Below are positions 10,636-21,654 of a stretch of DNA of 64,000 nt, in pieces. The stretch covers positions 806,001-870,000 of the forward strand of contig JAYKKM010000226.1 of the NCBI GenBank assembly GCA_035772405.1, read 5' to 3'. Source of the DNA: Chrysogorgia sp. JL179-B06. Taxonomy: Eukaryota; Cnidaria; Anthozoa; Scleralcyonacea; Chrysogorgiidae. A program made the translations under genes and the position numbers. Within the stretch, counting starts at the first letter, position 1; the number at the start of each line of letters is the position of its first letter. The notes under the pieces are model-generated. The model worked only from the letters and a program-made list of their open reading frames with translations, did not search any database and was not told where the DNA came from.

Positions 10636-12606
10636 TGGGTAGATAGATAGAAACTTTATTTAAAGAGGGTAAAACCTGGTTAGCAAAAGCTAATCTTACC
10701 CAGGGCCCTCTATCAATTAAATACACAAACAATTATATATTACAATAATACTAAAATTATAAAGAGGAAAAGTAATATTACAAATAAGTGAAAACCTAAT
10801 AACAAACAAATTTAAAAACTGTTAAAAAATGTTTTGATAAATAGTTTCTTAAAATTATGAACCAATATATCACTTAAATTATTTGATTTATTTAAAATAT
10901 TGTATAAAGTTGCTCCCTGATAGCGCAACCCTTGCTTAGTTAGGTTTAGCCTAACTGTTGGTATTTGCAGGTCTCTACGCGTACATGACCTAGTGTTCAT
11001 TCTGTTCATTGTTGGCATCGTTGAGAACATATAGTGAATGTAAGGAGGAGCAGATTTGTTTAGGACTTTTATTACCATCGTTAAAATTCTAAAATCCAAT
11101 CGGTCTTTAAATGGAATGATTCGAAGTTGTAGAAACAGATCATGAGTGGAAGTTCTTGTTGGTACATCCATTATTAGTCTTATCGCTCGTTTTTGCAATT
11201 TATACAATTTATCAGTGTTAGAAGATTTCCCCAGATTATTGAACAGTAATCAAAATGTGACTGGATAAAAGCCATATAAAATGCATTGGTAAAAATATAT
11301 ATATAGCATGCATTGGTAAAAATTGTTTTATGCGTCGAAGGAGGGCAAGGTTCCTTGCTACGAGTTTCACTACTTTCTGAATGTGAGGTTTCCATGATAG
11401 ATTGTTGTCAATTAATACTCCTAGCAGTTTTTCAATTGAGACAGTGGAAAGACGACCACCTTGTAGAAACAGTTCCAGATCAGTTTTCTCAAGAAATCGG
11501 TACTTTTGCCGGGTGGTGATAATCATGGCTTTTGTTTTGTCAACGTTTGTGACCATCCTGTTCTCATTACACCAGCTTGATACATTATCTAGATCTAAAT
11601 TTAGTTTAGTTTCAATTTCAGAAACTGATTTACCAGTTGCATTTAGCGTCGAGTCGTCAGCATACATTGAAAGCGAGGAGTGTTCCATTCTGAGTGGAAG
11701 GTCATTTATAAATATGGAGAATAGAAGTGGCCCCAAAATAGAGCCTTGAGGCACACCACATATAATGTCGTTGCTCTCAGACAGGTGACCATGGATGCTA
11801 ACTTTTTGAGTTCTACCACAAAGATAAGATTGAAACCAGGATAAAGTTGTATCACAGCATTGGTAGAGCTTCATTTTATGTAATAAAATGTTATGGTCCA
11901 CCAAGTCGAATGCCTTCCGTAGATCTAAAAACACCACCCCATTTATATCGCCATGTTCAATATTTTGGTACCAAACATCCAGCATTTGTGCCAAAGCAGT
12001 CTCGCACGAGAATCCGCGTCTGAAACCCGATTGTAGATTATACAATAGCTTTTTTGAATTAAGATACTCGTAGAAACTCGAATAGACATGGCGTTCAATT
12101 ATCTTGCTGAGTATGGCAAGTATAGCGATCGGACGATAATTATTTGTATCAGTTCTGGTACCGTTTTTATAAACAGGACAAATTCGTGCAATCTTCCATT
12201 GCATAGGGAAAGTTCCTGATTTAATACTAAGATTTAAAATTCTAGTTACAGCTGGAGCTATAACTGTTGCAGATACTCTCAATATTCTCGAACAAACCCC
12301 ATCAAGACCCACAGCTTTACCAGTTGGTAGCATCATCAGATAATTTTCCACAAAACTTTCATCAATGTCTGGTGGTATATTTATCCTCATGAGATAAATG
12401 GTTCGCAAGGAATGATTCAAGTAATTGAAAGTTTTCAGAATTGTCATCTCCTGTTGACCGGACTGAACTTGCAATGGAGGTGTGAAATAGTCATTAAATA
12501 GACCAGCTACCAATTTAGGATCCGAGATATTATTTCCACCATCTTCAATGCAAAATGGATTAACCCTATTTTGTTTTGGTGCCAGGTCTCTGAGATTTTT
12601 CCACAA
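10636..12606 (-). pseudogene. LINE reverse transcriptase (CR1/L2-like), 3' part of element
   Basis: The long frame 11236-12606 carries TGKAVGLDGVCSRIL, NNYRPIAILAILSKIIERHV, LDLRKAFDLVDH, GVPQGSILGPLLFSIFINDL and the catalytic YADDSTLNATG, then thumb-region sequence. A frameshift near 11240 separates the C-terminal domain (10812-11207: YKLQKRAIRLIMD). The 3' end lies at about 10636, where the minus strand ends AATAAAGTTTCTATCTATCTA, an AATAAA-type signal followed by a TCTA microsatellite tail as in CR1/L2 elements. Downstream of the endonuclease fragment at 12632-13530, it forms most of one element. A short duplication around ACCAATGCATGC near 11280-11320 adds a local rearrangement. Confidence 0.9.
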
Positions 12607-12631
12607 CTTAGAAGAATCCTTTTTACCAGAT

Positions 12632-13530
12632 TCAAATTGATTGATAGTAATCTACCTTCGCCGATCTAATTAGAGAAACACAAACATTACGCCAGTGTTT
12701 GTAATTAGTTATGTCACCATTTGAATGAAAATGATCCCGTTGCGACATAGCCTTCACTATTTCATCAGACATCCACTCAGGTTGCTTCTTCTTTTTAACC
12801 CGTTTACTTCGAAGAGGTGCATGTAAATGAACTACATCTAGGAAAAGCGAGTACCAAGTGTCAAGTGCATCTGATGGATCATCATATGTATCAAGTACTG
12901 ACCAGGGCACTGTTCGCAAATCAGCAAGAAATAGATCTTCGTCGAAGCTTTTGAAAGAACGAAACTTGATTGTATGATGACTCTGTTTATTACCAAAATT
13001 GGCTTTATATACAAAATTAGTTGGAAAATGATCACTTATGGCAATCTTTGAAATTTTGACAGCTCGAACCTTCTCCGGATTTGACACATAAATATGGTCG
13101 ACAAGAGTGGCTGTAGACGACGTTACTCTGGAGTCTGGTAGGTTCCTTAATGATTTGTTCAAGATTCATTTGTTCCATCACTTCGATCCAAGACGTTAGA
13201 GTATCATTCTGACATAAAAAATCCACGTTGAAATCACCCATTATTATTATTATTTATTTGCACTCAATGTACGCATTTCCATTTGAATTTCAAAGAGATT
13301 CATCCACATCCGTGGATCAAAGCCGGTGGGCGGTAAGCAGTACAAATTAGTATGGATGGTGATTTAGTAAACATAATTTCAAGCCATAATGATTCTATTT
13401 GAACAGAGTCTCCAAGATCAGTTCTTATAGAGCAAGGTATCTTTTCTTTCACATAAATTAACAGCTATTCCTCCTCCTATTTTATTTTCTGTCCTTACGA
13501 TATTGAATATAACCATTTATATTGGGGGGG
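12632..13530 (-). pseudogene. LINE apurinic endonuclease domain, 5' part of element
   Basis: The reading frames encode APE-type endonuclease signatures: KIGGGIAVNL (about 13480), a WLEI block, ICTAYRPP (about 13350), MGDFNVDFLCQND (13241-13205), then VDHIYVSNPEKVRAVKIS..ISDHFPTNFVY with the SDH motif. The frame is split by frameshifts near 13160 and 13240 and by an inserted ~95-bp piece (13244-13340). Together with the reverse transcriptase at 10.6-12.6 kb this is the most complete LINE in the window, lacking only its 5' end. Confidence 0.85.
13244..13340 (-). repeat. Short LINE/SINE 3'-end insertion with (TTA)n tail
   Basis: On the minus strand, sequence containing CATCCACGGATG/CATCCGTGGATG palindromes ends TGAGTGCAAATAAATAATAA, a tail-like A/T microsatellite. 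It interrupts the endonuclease frame between ICTAYRPP and GDFNVDF, so it is younger than the LINE. Confidence 0.5.
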
Positions 13531-14558
13531 TAGCCTGCGTGTAGACGCCTGATTTTTCTTAGTCCTCATTTCTAGCCCTTGCTTCTAAAAGTTTCCCACT
13601 TTAAACGAGCGCTGTACAATGCCTTCAGTGCCTGATTACAGAAATCAATGAATTAAAAATTATCCTTTGTAATATAAGACAAGTGAGCAGGTTTTCTAAT
13701 TCCAACTGTCTAACAACCACCAATGCATGCCCATCTCCGCAGGCAATATGCGCGCCATGTCCCTAAAAGTAGCCCGAGTTAACTGCAACTGACGAAAACT
13801 GACGCGTGCTTTCACTATACATATATTATGATAAGGTTGGCAAGTAAATTCCAACATTCACTGAACAAACACTTCAACAAATGATTCAAATACTCGCAAA
13901 CTACGTGAAGAACCACCAAAAATGAAACAACACTTTGAACACTGATAATTTTACTACAATATTACAAACAATTATGTTTCTAAATAATTCTGACAAACAA
14001 GAAAGAAGCAAAAGTCTCTAGGTTTTTGACCGAAGTTTTTCCTGTGCCTATGCGGGATGCCATCAAACAGTTATGACGATTTCAAAAACCTAATCCTATC
14101 ATGGCTATCAAAAATAAACAAACTATGACGTTCATAGAGGTAAAATGCCACTGACAGGGGGGTAGATATCAAAGGCAAATTAGGAAAGATTGAATATTTA
14201 CGGGGAAAAAATACAGATGATTTAAGACGTTCCGGAGGCAGGTAAAAACATACAAAGAAAGCAAAACAGAAGAGATAATTTTTAATTTTTTCAGATAATT
14301 TTTTCAGTGCAAAACAAGCGAGACATTTTAAATAATAAGCAAGTCAAGTTATATTAAATTGTTTTCCCTTTCATGGCGAAAGTAATAAATGTTGCCGAAA
14401 ATAATTATAATTTAAATTATATAATTAAAGTTGCAGTTATGCCGTATGGACAACCAGAAACTAATTGGTGGTTTTTGTAGTACAAGCGAGCTTTATGTTT
14501 GGTAAGTTAATATTTTTTCGAAACTTTATAATATACATAGTAAACTAGAAATACGAAT
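13531..14558. other. Gene-free stretch
   Basis: AT-rich sequence with no recognisable coding frame. It begins at a G-run followed by TAGCCTGCGTGTAGACGC, resembling the end of a common marine-invertebrate MITE, but no partner end was found. Nothing else identifiable. Confidence 0.5.
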
Positions 14559-15425
14559 CCGCAATAATCCCCTCGCCCGCCTTTTCTACCACCCCCCCCC
14601 CCCCCAGACCTCGCACGCCGTGGCCGTGTATTTCTGTTTTGCAAAAATTCACAATTTCCTAACGCCCGTTTCGTCGAAGAAATGTTTGAACGTTATCTCG
14701 GCCAATATTTAACCGATTTAAACTCTGAAAACAGATTTGGAATTAGCGAGTCAACATACATAACATACGCGTTTACTATATTACGAGAACGTGAGTACCC
14801 TTCGTAAAAACGGTTTATGTACTTAGAAATTAGTCGGCTTTGTCGGCTATGATAAGCCGGTCACTTCGTCGTATATTATTTTGAATATCTCGATCAATAT
14901 ATAACCGTTTTCAATTCTGATAACAGATTTGGAATTAGCGAGTCAAAATACATAACATATGTGTCTACTATATTACGAGAACGTGAATACCCTTCGTAAA
15001 AATGGTTTATGTACTTAGAAATTAGTCGGCTTGGTCGGCTATGATAAGCCGGTCACTTCGTCGAATATTATTTTGAATATCTCGATCATGCAATATATAA
15101 CCGTTTTCAATTCTGAAAACAGATTTGGAATTAGCGAGTCAAAATACACACTCGGACTCGGATTTCTATTTCCTCAAAAAACTATGTCTCTTTTGGAAAA
15201 AACCCTTTGAATCATGTGACGGTTCAATTTAAATATTAATTCAAATCCGAGTATCTAGTTAACAGGACCAAATTTTCCGATGTCGCGCGGACGGCGGTTG
15301 ATCATATATATATATAAACAAATAAACTCGATCCGAGATCAGGTACCGCTAGCATCTCGCGTGTAAGGGACTAAACGCCGGTCGATATTAGCACCCTTGC
15401 CCTCACCGGGCGAGGGGACTAATAG
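14559..15425. mobile_element. Satellite-bearing element with TAATCCCCTCGCCCG termini, third copy
   Basis: The left end ATAATCCCCTCGCCCGCC and the right end CCGGGCGAGGGGACTAATAG form imperfect inverted repeats. Between them lie about two and a half ~190-bp units (GAATATCTCGATCAATATAT; ACAGATTTGGAATTAGCGAG; TTATGTACTTAGAAATTAGT) and a terminal block containing CTCGGACTCGGATTTCTATT. The same architecture occurs at 50.38-51.15 kb. Non-coding, probably non-autonomous. Confidence 0.6.
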
Positions 15426-15487
15426 TTAAGCTAAGTTACAATGTTTACGTATATTCAGATTGTTTTTTAAAATACCAGTGCAGCGAC

Positions 15488-16196
15488 TTAATTTATATAA
15501 GTGCCGTCAAAAGGAATACTTATAAACAAAAAGACAATAGACAGTGATTTATCTGATAACTTATCATAATTTTGCCGTAAAACGTGATCTCTGTATTGAC
15601 GAGACTCGATAACATGGAGGGTTTCAGGGTTGGTTGTTGAAACCTGCACCTTTTCATGTGGGGAAGAAATGTTGTTTTCCAGGAGCTCGATTTTCGTCAT
15701 TTCTCTGTTTATTTTGTTGCGTACATTGCTCGACTGGGATAACTTGTTATCAACCACATATCTTCGTGCTTTGTCAAGCGATTTCCTTATGGCCCATCCA
15801 CCGACGTGATACCGAACTTTTCCGCTCCCATTTCACTGACATCAAAACTAATCGGTGTGTTCTCTTCTTGCATGCGGATCCGCTTCCCATTTCGGCTGCA
15901 AACAGTTCATACAGCTTGAATAGAAGCAAAACTGCTAAGCTTCTTTGCCCATCATCGATGTCAAACCACGTTTCCACACTAAAAGCGCACTTATTATATC
16001 ACTCCGATATTCTTGCGTTAAAAAGAGCTGATGGAGTTTCGATATTGCACAAGTGAAATCTTTATTTGTCATGTGCACTTCTTCCAGATTCTCCGTCAGA
16101 TAATCTTCAAACGAACCAGAAATCCTGCACCAAAATATTCGAGCTAATAATTCAAATAAATCTAAATTATCAGCTCCATATTTTGCAGCAGATTTA
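15488..16196 (-). pseudogene. Unidentified transposon-associated ORF, degenerate
   Basis: Minus-strand frames read AAKYGADNLDLFELLARIFW, SGSFEDYLTENLEEVHMTNK, KLHQLFLTQEYRSDIISALL and VWKRGLTSMMGKE. After a stop and frameshift they continue with FCFYSSCMNCLQPKWEADPH and KVRYHVGGWAIRKSLDKARR, then KIELLENNISSPHEKVQVST. The composition and ordered, non-repetitive sequence look like a decayed real protein. I do not recognise a characterised family. It sits directly downstream, in the same orientation, of the PIF1-like helicase pseudogene and is separated from it only by the nested 16202-17997 element, so both may come from one mobile element. Confidence 0.5.
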
Positions 16197-16201
16197 ATTA
16201 A

Positions 16202-17997
16202 GGTTACAGAACACCCTAGGAAGCGCATTCACGAAATTTGTTACTGCCCGCGCAATTTGTTTCCGATTTGTCTCAAATTTGCACCAAATATAGTTAAGTA
16301 TGCGAAGTGAGTAACACTATCATATTGTGAAACAAATAAAAAATACAATATTTTTCCAGATATATTCATCAATTTAAAATCATATGACCTTCGCGCCGCG
16401 GGGTTTAACCTGGTCTTTGGTTTTACCAAAAAGCTCTCAATTTACCATATTTACACTTCTCAATGTTTATTCTAAAAAAGTGTGTCGGGTTTTCTTTATT
16501 ACTGGAGGGGTTTAGTTGCTAGGATATTTTATTTCTCGACCTATGTTGTGGTAAAAGCAATTGATGAATGAAGTCCCGTAACACAGTTAGTTTTTACATA
16601 AAAAAAAACGCCGACACACTTTTGTAGCCCAGATGTTCGCTGACATCCTGTGCAAGTTTGGTGGGAATTGGTTTAAAACGCGCAAGTTACACCTTTTAGT
16701 GCCCCTATGTGACTCAAATGTAATAATTTTTGATGTAATGAGGTAAGACCCTGGGTACGAGGTTGGCAAATTCTCCGCCCCCCCTAATAATTGAATTACT
16801 TTCCACCAATAAGAACAACAGCGATATTGTTTGTTTTGTGGTGAGTTGCAATTGAAAAACAAAGACTATACTAGTACACCTGCCTCGTACTAGTACACTG
16901 AAATAGCCCTTGTCTACAAAGTTCGAAGATGCCTGCAAAAAGAAAGGGCGCAAAAAGTACTCGGACGGCTAAAGAAAAAAAGCGCAATGCCAGTGAGTCA
17001 GATTACACCTGATGGCCCCAGCTGCACCACAGCAATAGATTTCATTTCTATGTTTTTGGTATGTTTACTCCAAGTGTATTAACGGGAGAAGAAATATCCA
17101 TCATGCTTCCTATTGCTCTGCAAGCAACAACAACAGAGGATGTATTCACGTCGTATTTCTGGCCTGTTTTTTTCGAAATCGATTCAGGAAAACATGTTTG
17201 GTGCGAAATTCTTACTTGAGCAAGAGAAAATCCATTTCGCTCCAAAACCTTGTCTCGAATTCATTTTTTCAAGTATTTTTAGTGGAAGCTGGCACTCCTT
17301 ACACACTGCAGAGTTGTCTAGCATTAATTCCAAACATTCTGGACAGCTAACAATATAATTGCAAACGGGTGGTTGGTAACAAGCAGAACTGTCATCCTCA
17401 TTTTCACTTGAGTTAAAATCCGAATCAAAGTCATCTGATTCAGATTGTGATTCTGACCCCAGACCCCAGTAATGCCGCTTTTCACTTCTGGAAACTTTCC
17501 ATACTTGTCTTCAGTTTCTGCTCGGTTCTAGAAGACCATTCGGAACGTTTATCTCTGTTCGCAGTCATGTCTGGCCATTGTGTCTTTTGGTCAAAGTATG
17601 AACCCTTGTCGCTGGCAGATAAATGTTCCTTTTTCTCATCCAAAAAGACGTCTTTGTCAGCTTTCTTGCGTTTGGACCGTTTCTTACGACTACCACAGAA
17701 TGGATTTTTATTCCGTTTACTATCAGACATAGAGCCAGAGAGACGAGTTGAAGTTGTGTTTGTTTTTCAAATTTCTTTCGATGTAATTTGATACAAATTA
17801 GCTGTCATTCATCCTGTTAATTAATAGTTGATATTCCCGCCCGGATAATAACCGTAAACCGTTTTAACATGATAACTCGCTCAATTTTCAATATTTTCAA
17901 TTCAAATTTTTGCAGCTGATAGATCTAATGGTAACCTTTACAAACATATCAAAACACCATTTCAAAAAAAATTACCATTCTAGGGTATTCTGTAACC
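16202..17997. mobile_element. TTAA-flanked DNA transposon (1.8 kb) nested in the PIF1 region
   Basis: Ends GGTTACAGAACACCCTAG and CTAGGGTATTCTGTAACC are inverted repeats with one mismatch, flanked on both sides by TTAA (16198-16201; 17998-18001). TTAA duplication is characteristic of piggyBac and Kolobok superfamilies. Inside is a minus-strand basic ORF (17482-17730) followed by a Cys-rich region. A CTGGGTACGAGGTTGG block, the end of an unrelated MITE, lies at about 16751. Removing the element would bring the helicase pseudogene and the 15.5-16.2 kb ORF next to each other. Confidence 0.7.
17048..17730 (-). pseudogene. Degenerate transposase-like ORF, basic N-terminus and CxxC pairs
   Basis: From the ATG at 17730 the frame reads MSDSKRNKNPFCGSRKKRSK, a strongly basic start, and runs to a stop at 17482. 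After frame breaks, translation gives a paired-cysteine segment (SCPECLELMLDNSAVCKECQ, about 17300-17360), then GFGAKWIFSCS and an AxxCRAIGS block. A CxxC-xn-CxxC unit followed by WIF.CS recalls the N-terminal zinc region of cnidarian Mutator/Kolobok-type transposases, but the catalytic region was not found. It lies inside the TTAA-flanked element and probably derives from its transposase. Confidence 0.4.
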
Positions 17998-18042
17998 TTA
18001 ATTGGCTGTAAGAATCTTCGTTGACGTCATTAATGATGTTTT

Positions 18043-19579
18043 CTAGAAAGGCTTCCTGCTGAAAGATGAAGGTGGTAACGATAATTCCTCACTGAAGTCG
18101 GACATGCACAATAGGATATCTTCCAGATTGACTGGAACTCCTCCATTGGATTCGAAGAACTGACAAGCAGAGTTTGGGAAATCAATATCAGACAGAATCG
18201 CCTCGTCCATTTCATCTATTTCTGATTGATGGTTGTCTTCACAAAGACAGTCAAACCACGTTTCTTCTAGATCCACACCATTGCAACAAACAAACTTTGT
18301 ATCAATGTTCTCCAACTGACTGCTAATGAATTCCAAAAGTTCAGGTGGCGGTGGTAGCAAAAGCCTTCCCTGAAAACCAAGAACTTGGAGAGTTGCTTCC
18401 TGGGTAACTCTAGATAATGCAACATAAGTTTGGCCAGGTATAAACTCTTGTGAACAATGAACAGTGACTCTATCCAAGGTTATACCATGCGCCTTGTGAA
18501 CCGTTATTGCGTAAGACGGAGTAAGAGGAAACTGAGTCCGCGGCTGCCTTGAATTCTTCCACTTTTGTCGTATTTGTACCATGTATTACGGGTAAGGGTA
18601 ACACGTCCGACCTTTGTGAAATTCACAATAAGGCTGTGGTCGTTCTCTGGATTAATGCCAACGTACTTGCCCCGATAACCATTCTTTAAATTATCGTTGA
18701 TGTTGTACAGTAACATTACTCTGCATCATGGTTTAACGGTGAGAACTCTATTGACAGTATTTTCTAAACATTGGGCGTGACCAGTGTCTATACTTTCAAA
18801 CGATGTTAGTTCTCCAGGAAGATTTTCCAAGGCATTTAGGTTGTGCACTTCAACGGGAAGTTTCTTGAAATAAATGTCAATTATTTCTTGTTGGGTATCA
18901 GTTGCGTCTAAATTTCTTGACAGGCTTTGAAGATATTCTTCCGCTTCGTTGTTACACTGTCCTTCTCGTAAAATATCTAATGCATCCTTTAATCTTTCTC
19001 GCCATCCCCCTGTCTTAAGACTCTCTGCAGCTCAAAACGATGAGGAAACACTTTGTCGAAAAGTTTTGAAGTGTAGATTGGGACTGCATTATCAAGTGGA
19101 CTTGGAACTGGTTTTAGTTGCCAAAAATCACCGACCAATATGACTTGTATCCCACCAAATGCAAGGGCGTTGTTCGATGCCTTGTGATGCAATGCATTTA
19201 CAATGTGGAAAATACGCTGACTTGACATGGAAATTTCATCCCATATTAAGGCTGTTGGCTCAGTGATTTGTTCAACAACGTTTTTTCGGCTTAGAGATCG
19301 TTTCATCAGCAAACTCGCAGGCAATTCGACTGTCTGCTATCCGTACTGCGAATGCACTGTCTTCGCCTCACCACGATATGCGTCGCAGGATATTCCACTG
19401 GAGCACACAATTTTGCATCTTTCACCGTTCGCAGTCAAAACTCTTCTGATCTCTTCCACAACAGTTGTTTTGCCAACACCTGCTTTCCCAAATATACATA
19501 GATTACGCCCAATGGAAGCAAAATTTACAATTGCTATTTGTTCCTTCGTTAACTTGGAGTTTGAAAGCAATGCGTTCAT
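18043..19579 (-). pseudogene. PIF1-family helicase, frameshifted
   Basis: Successive minus-strand frames cover almost a whole PIF1-type superfamily 1 helicase. Walker A is CIFGKAGVGKTTVVEEI (about 19505-19455), the Walker B segment is ALIWDEISMSS, motif III is VILVGDFWQLKPV, then KVFPHRFELQRVLRQGD. There follow WRERLKDALDILREG, VMLLYNINDNLKNGYRGKYV and the C-terminal SYAITVHKAHGITLDRV..YVALSRVT. At least three frameshifts and one stop (before CRVMLLYN) break it. Cellular PIF1 resolves DNA structures, but such copies are commonly carried by Helitrons and other mobile elements. No Rep/HUH domain was found upstream, so the element type is undecided. The extension after the helicase core is acidic (about 18050-18330). 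Confidence 0.85.
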
Positions 19580-19619
19580 GTCAAGTTGTCATTGCCACCC
19601 TATAGAAGTTAAATAAGCA

Positions 19620-19950
19620 CTAGAATTTTATCATAATAATTATCTTGTTTTTACTATTAGACCCTACATAGAGGGTATATTAAATTAATTTTATTTTTTA
19701 ATTACTATTAAATTACTATTAATTTAATTTAATTAATATTTTATTAATTAATATTTTATTTAATTAAGGCTAATTTTAGTTTTGAGTATGAAATGTAAAT
19801 AAAGAGAGGAGTGCAGCAAGAAAAACATATAAAATCCAATATTTAAATCATTATCCTTATGAATGTTTAGCATACATTAATTAGCTTTTTGTAAAAAAGT
19901 ATGCTACCGGAAGTAAACTGGTTAATGATCATGCGCACATCTCAATGGTC
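19620..19950. other. AT-rich gene-free stretch
   Basis: Extremely A/T-rich with many TTAATTA repeats (19680-19780). No coding frame or other feature recognised; it separates the helicase pseudogene from the THAP element. Confidence 0.5.
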
Positions 19951-21435
19951 TAGCCCATTGAACTATATATAGACTGGAACGATAACTTGGCCGCCATCTT
20001 TGAAGAGTTCAATGGTGATATTTTTGTAGGTAGCCCCAGTCCTTTTTTCAAAATGGCGTCGAAAAATATAGTTTGAAAATCGATAAATTTGACCACTTTC
20101 GCAACTTTTAATGCATTTATTTTTTACCCCAGAGCACACTAGGCCAACAAAACTTTTAAATGGGGTATATACAATACTCAAAAGTTGTTTACCTATTGAA
20201 ATATACAGAGAACAAGACGAAAGTTGAGCAAAAAACCGCGCGAAAATTGATTGTTTTTCTGGGTTTTGAGCCCACACACGAAGAGTTATAAGATTATAAA
20301 GATAAATTTTAGATGCATTGATACTGGCTGTCCCAGCTTCCAGAAACTTAATTTAATAAGTAAAAATTGAGAATTAATAAGTAAAAACACAAATTTTTGA
20401 AAAATCCAATGTTTTTCTCTCGTCCCAGTCCTTTTGTGGCTGGCAGAGCTCAAATAAATTTGTTATTTCCGAGGATTTTTGTAAACAAATCAATTAAAAA
20501 ATGTGAAAAGTTGTTATTTTTAGCAATTAAACATGCCATATAAGTGTGTTGTCTGTGGCTGTAAAGGTGAACGTTTTAAAGAGAATGAAAGTGAAACATG
20601 CATAGCATTTCACAGGTGAGTTTTTCAAAAATAATTATTGTACATGTATCAAAATACACACTATAAAACCATTTCCTACATTGAAAGATAACTTACAATG
20701 TGATCAAGAATAATTTGGGAAAAAACATCGAGATTGACATTGACACATTTTCAAACTGAAAGACATTGTAGAGGAACAATAACAGAAGAGCATTGTCAAA
20801 TATCTGTTGTGAAAAACGCAGAGAAAATGTGTTTTACTTTTACATAAACTGAGGTAGTTTACTGGAGGTACTGAGTTATTTTTCGTGTTGTCAAAGATTG
20901 GATTTAGCAGTAACACACACAAAAAGTAACCTTAAATTGTGTTTTGATATTTATCTTAATAAATCATTGTCATAAAAGTCTTAAAAAGTTCAAAAGACAG
21001 CAAAGAAAATCAAGAGAAACCTGTATTTTTTCAAATTTCGGTGCATATTTCCCCGTTTGTTTGACGGATATTTTATTTGTTAAGCCACATCCATCGCTAG
21101 AAATTCTTGAAAAGAAAGCTCAACCAACGTATCGCATTTTTCCCTTTTAAAAAGCAACTGGGAAACAGCCTAGCTCCAAAAAAGTTGAAAATTTTCCGTT
21201 CAGCAATCCTACCGCTCCTACGATTATTTCCTGGCCACTGCCGTTTCGTGCACTACACGCAAATCAACACGCGTGTTTTATACCTACAACGTCGCTGAGT
21301 GGCTGTTTCGTACACTACACGCGGTCAACACGCGTGTTTTATACCTACATGTCAGCCCCCATGGCGGGAATTTTGGCTTCATCCAATCATACGGCCGGGT
21401 TATATAGTTAGCGTTCCAGTCTTTATAGAGTTCAC
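19950..21435 (+). mobile_element. Inverted-repeat element carrying a THAP exon
   Basis: The left boundary TGAACTATATATAGACTGGAACG (in parts) and the right boundary CGTTCCAGTCTTTATAGAGTTCA are imperfect inverted repeats. Similarity extends outward into GGTCTAG on both sides. A THAP-domain exon with a splice donor (20533-20615) is on the plus strand. Combined with a THAP N-terminus, this suggests a P-element-like or Kolobok-like transposon with the catalytic exons deleted. Near the right end a ~70-bp unit containing CACTACACGC..TCAACACGCG is duplicated (about 21248-21350). Confidence 0.55.
20533..20615 (+). CDS. THAP zinc-finger exon (first coding exon, partial)
   Basis: The ATG at 20533 opens MPYKCVVCGCKGERFKE and ends CIAFHR with a canonical GTGAGT donor after 20615. 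THAP domains begin with a Cys-x2/4-Cys pair close to the start Met and have a downstream F-h-FP block. Here Cys5, Cys8 and Cys10 and the AFHR end fit the first half of the domain, with the rest expected in the next exon. No second THAP exon was located before the element's right end, so this is probably a remnant of a THAP-containing transposase rather than a host gene. Confidence 0.6.
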
Positions 21436-21654
21436 TGGTCTAGCCAGACAAAACTTGTCAAACAGGTTTTGACAACGTTTGCAACGTGCATGAGAGGTGT
21501 TCGAACACTAAACAGCTTAAATATTACTGTTTTTCCAAATGGATAAATAACATTTTAACAAGGTAATGCACAAGTTTTGAATGGTGTTCTTACGGCAAAA
21601 CTTTTCTTTGTTTGCTGTTGCCGTTTGATTGACAGTTTACCTACTTTCTCAATC

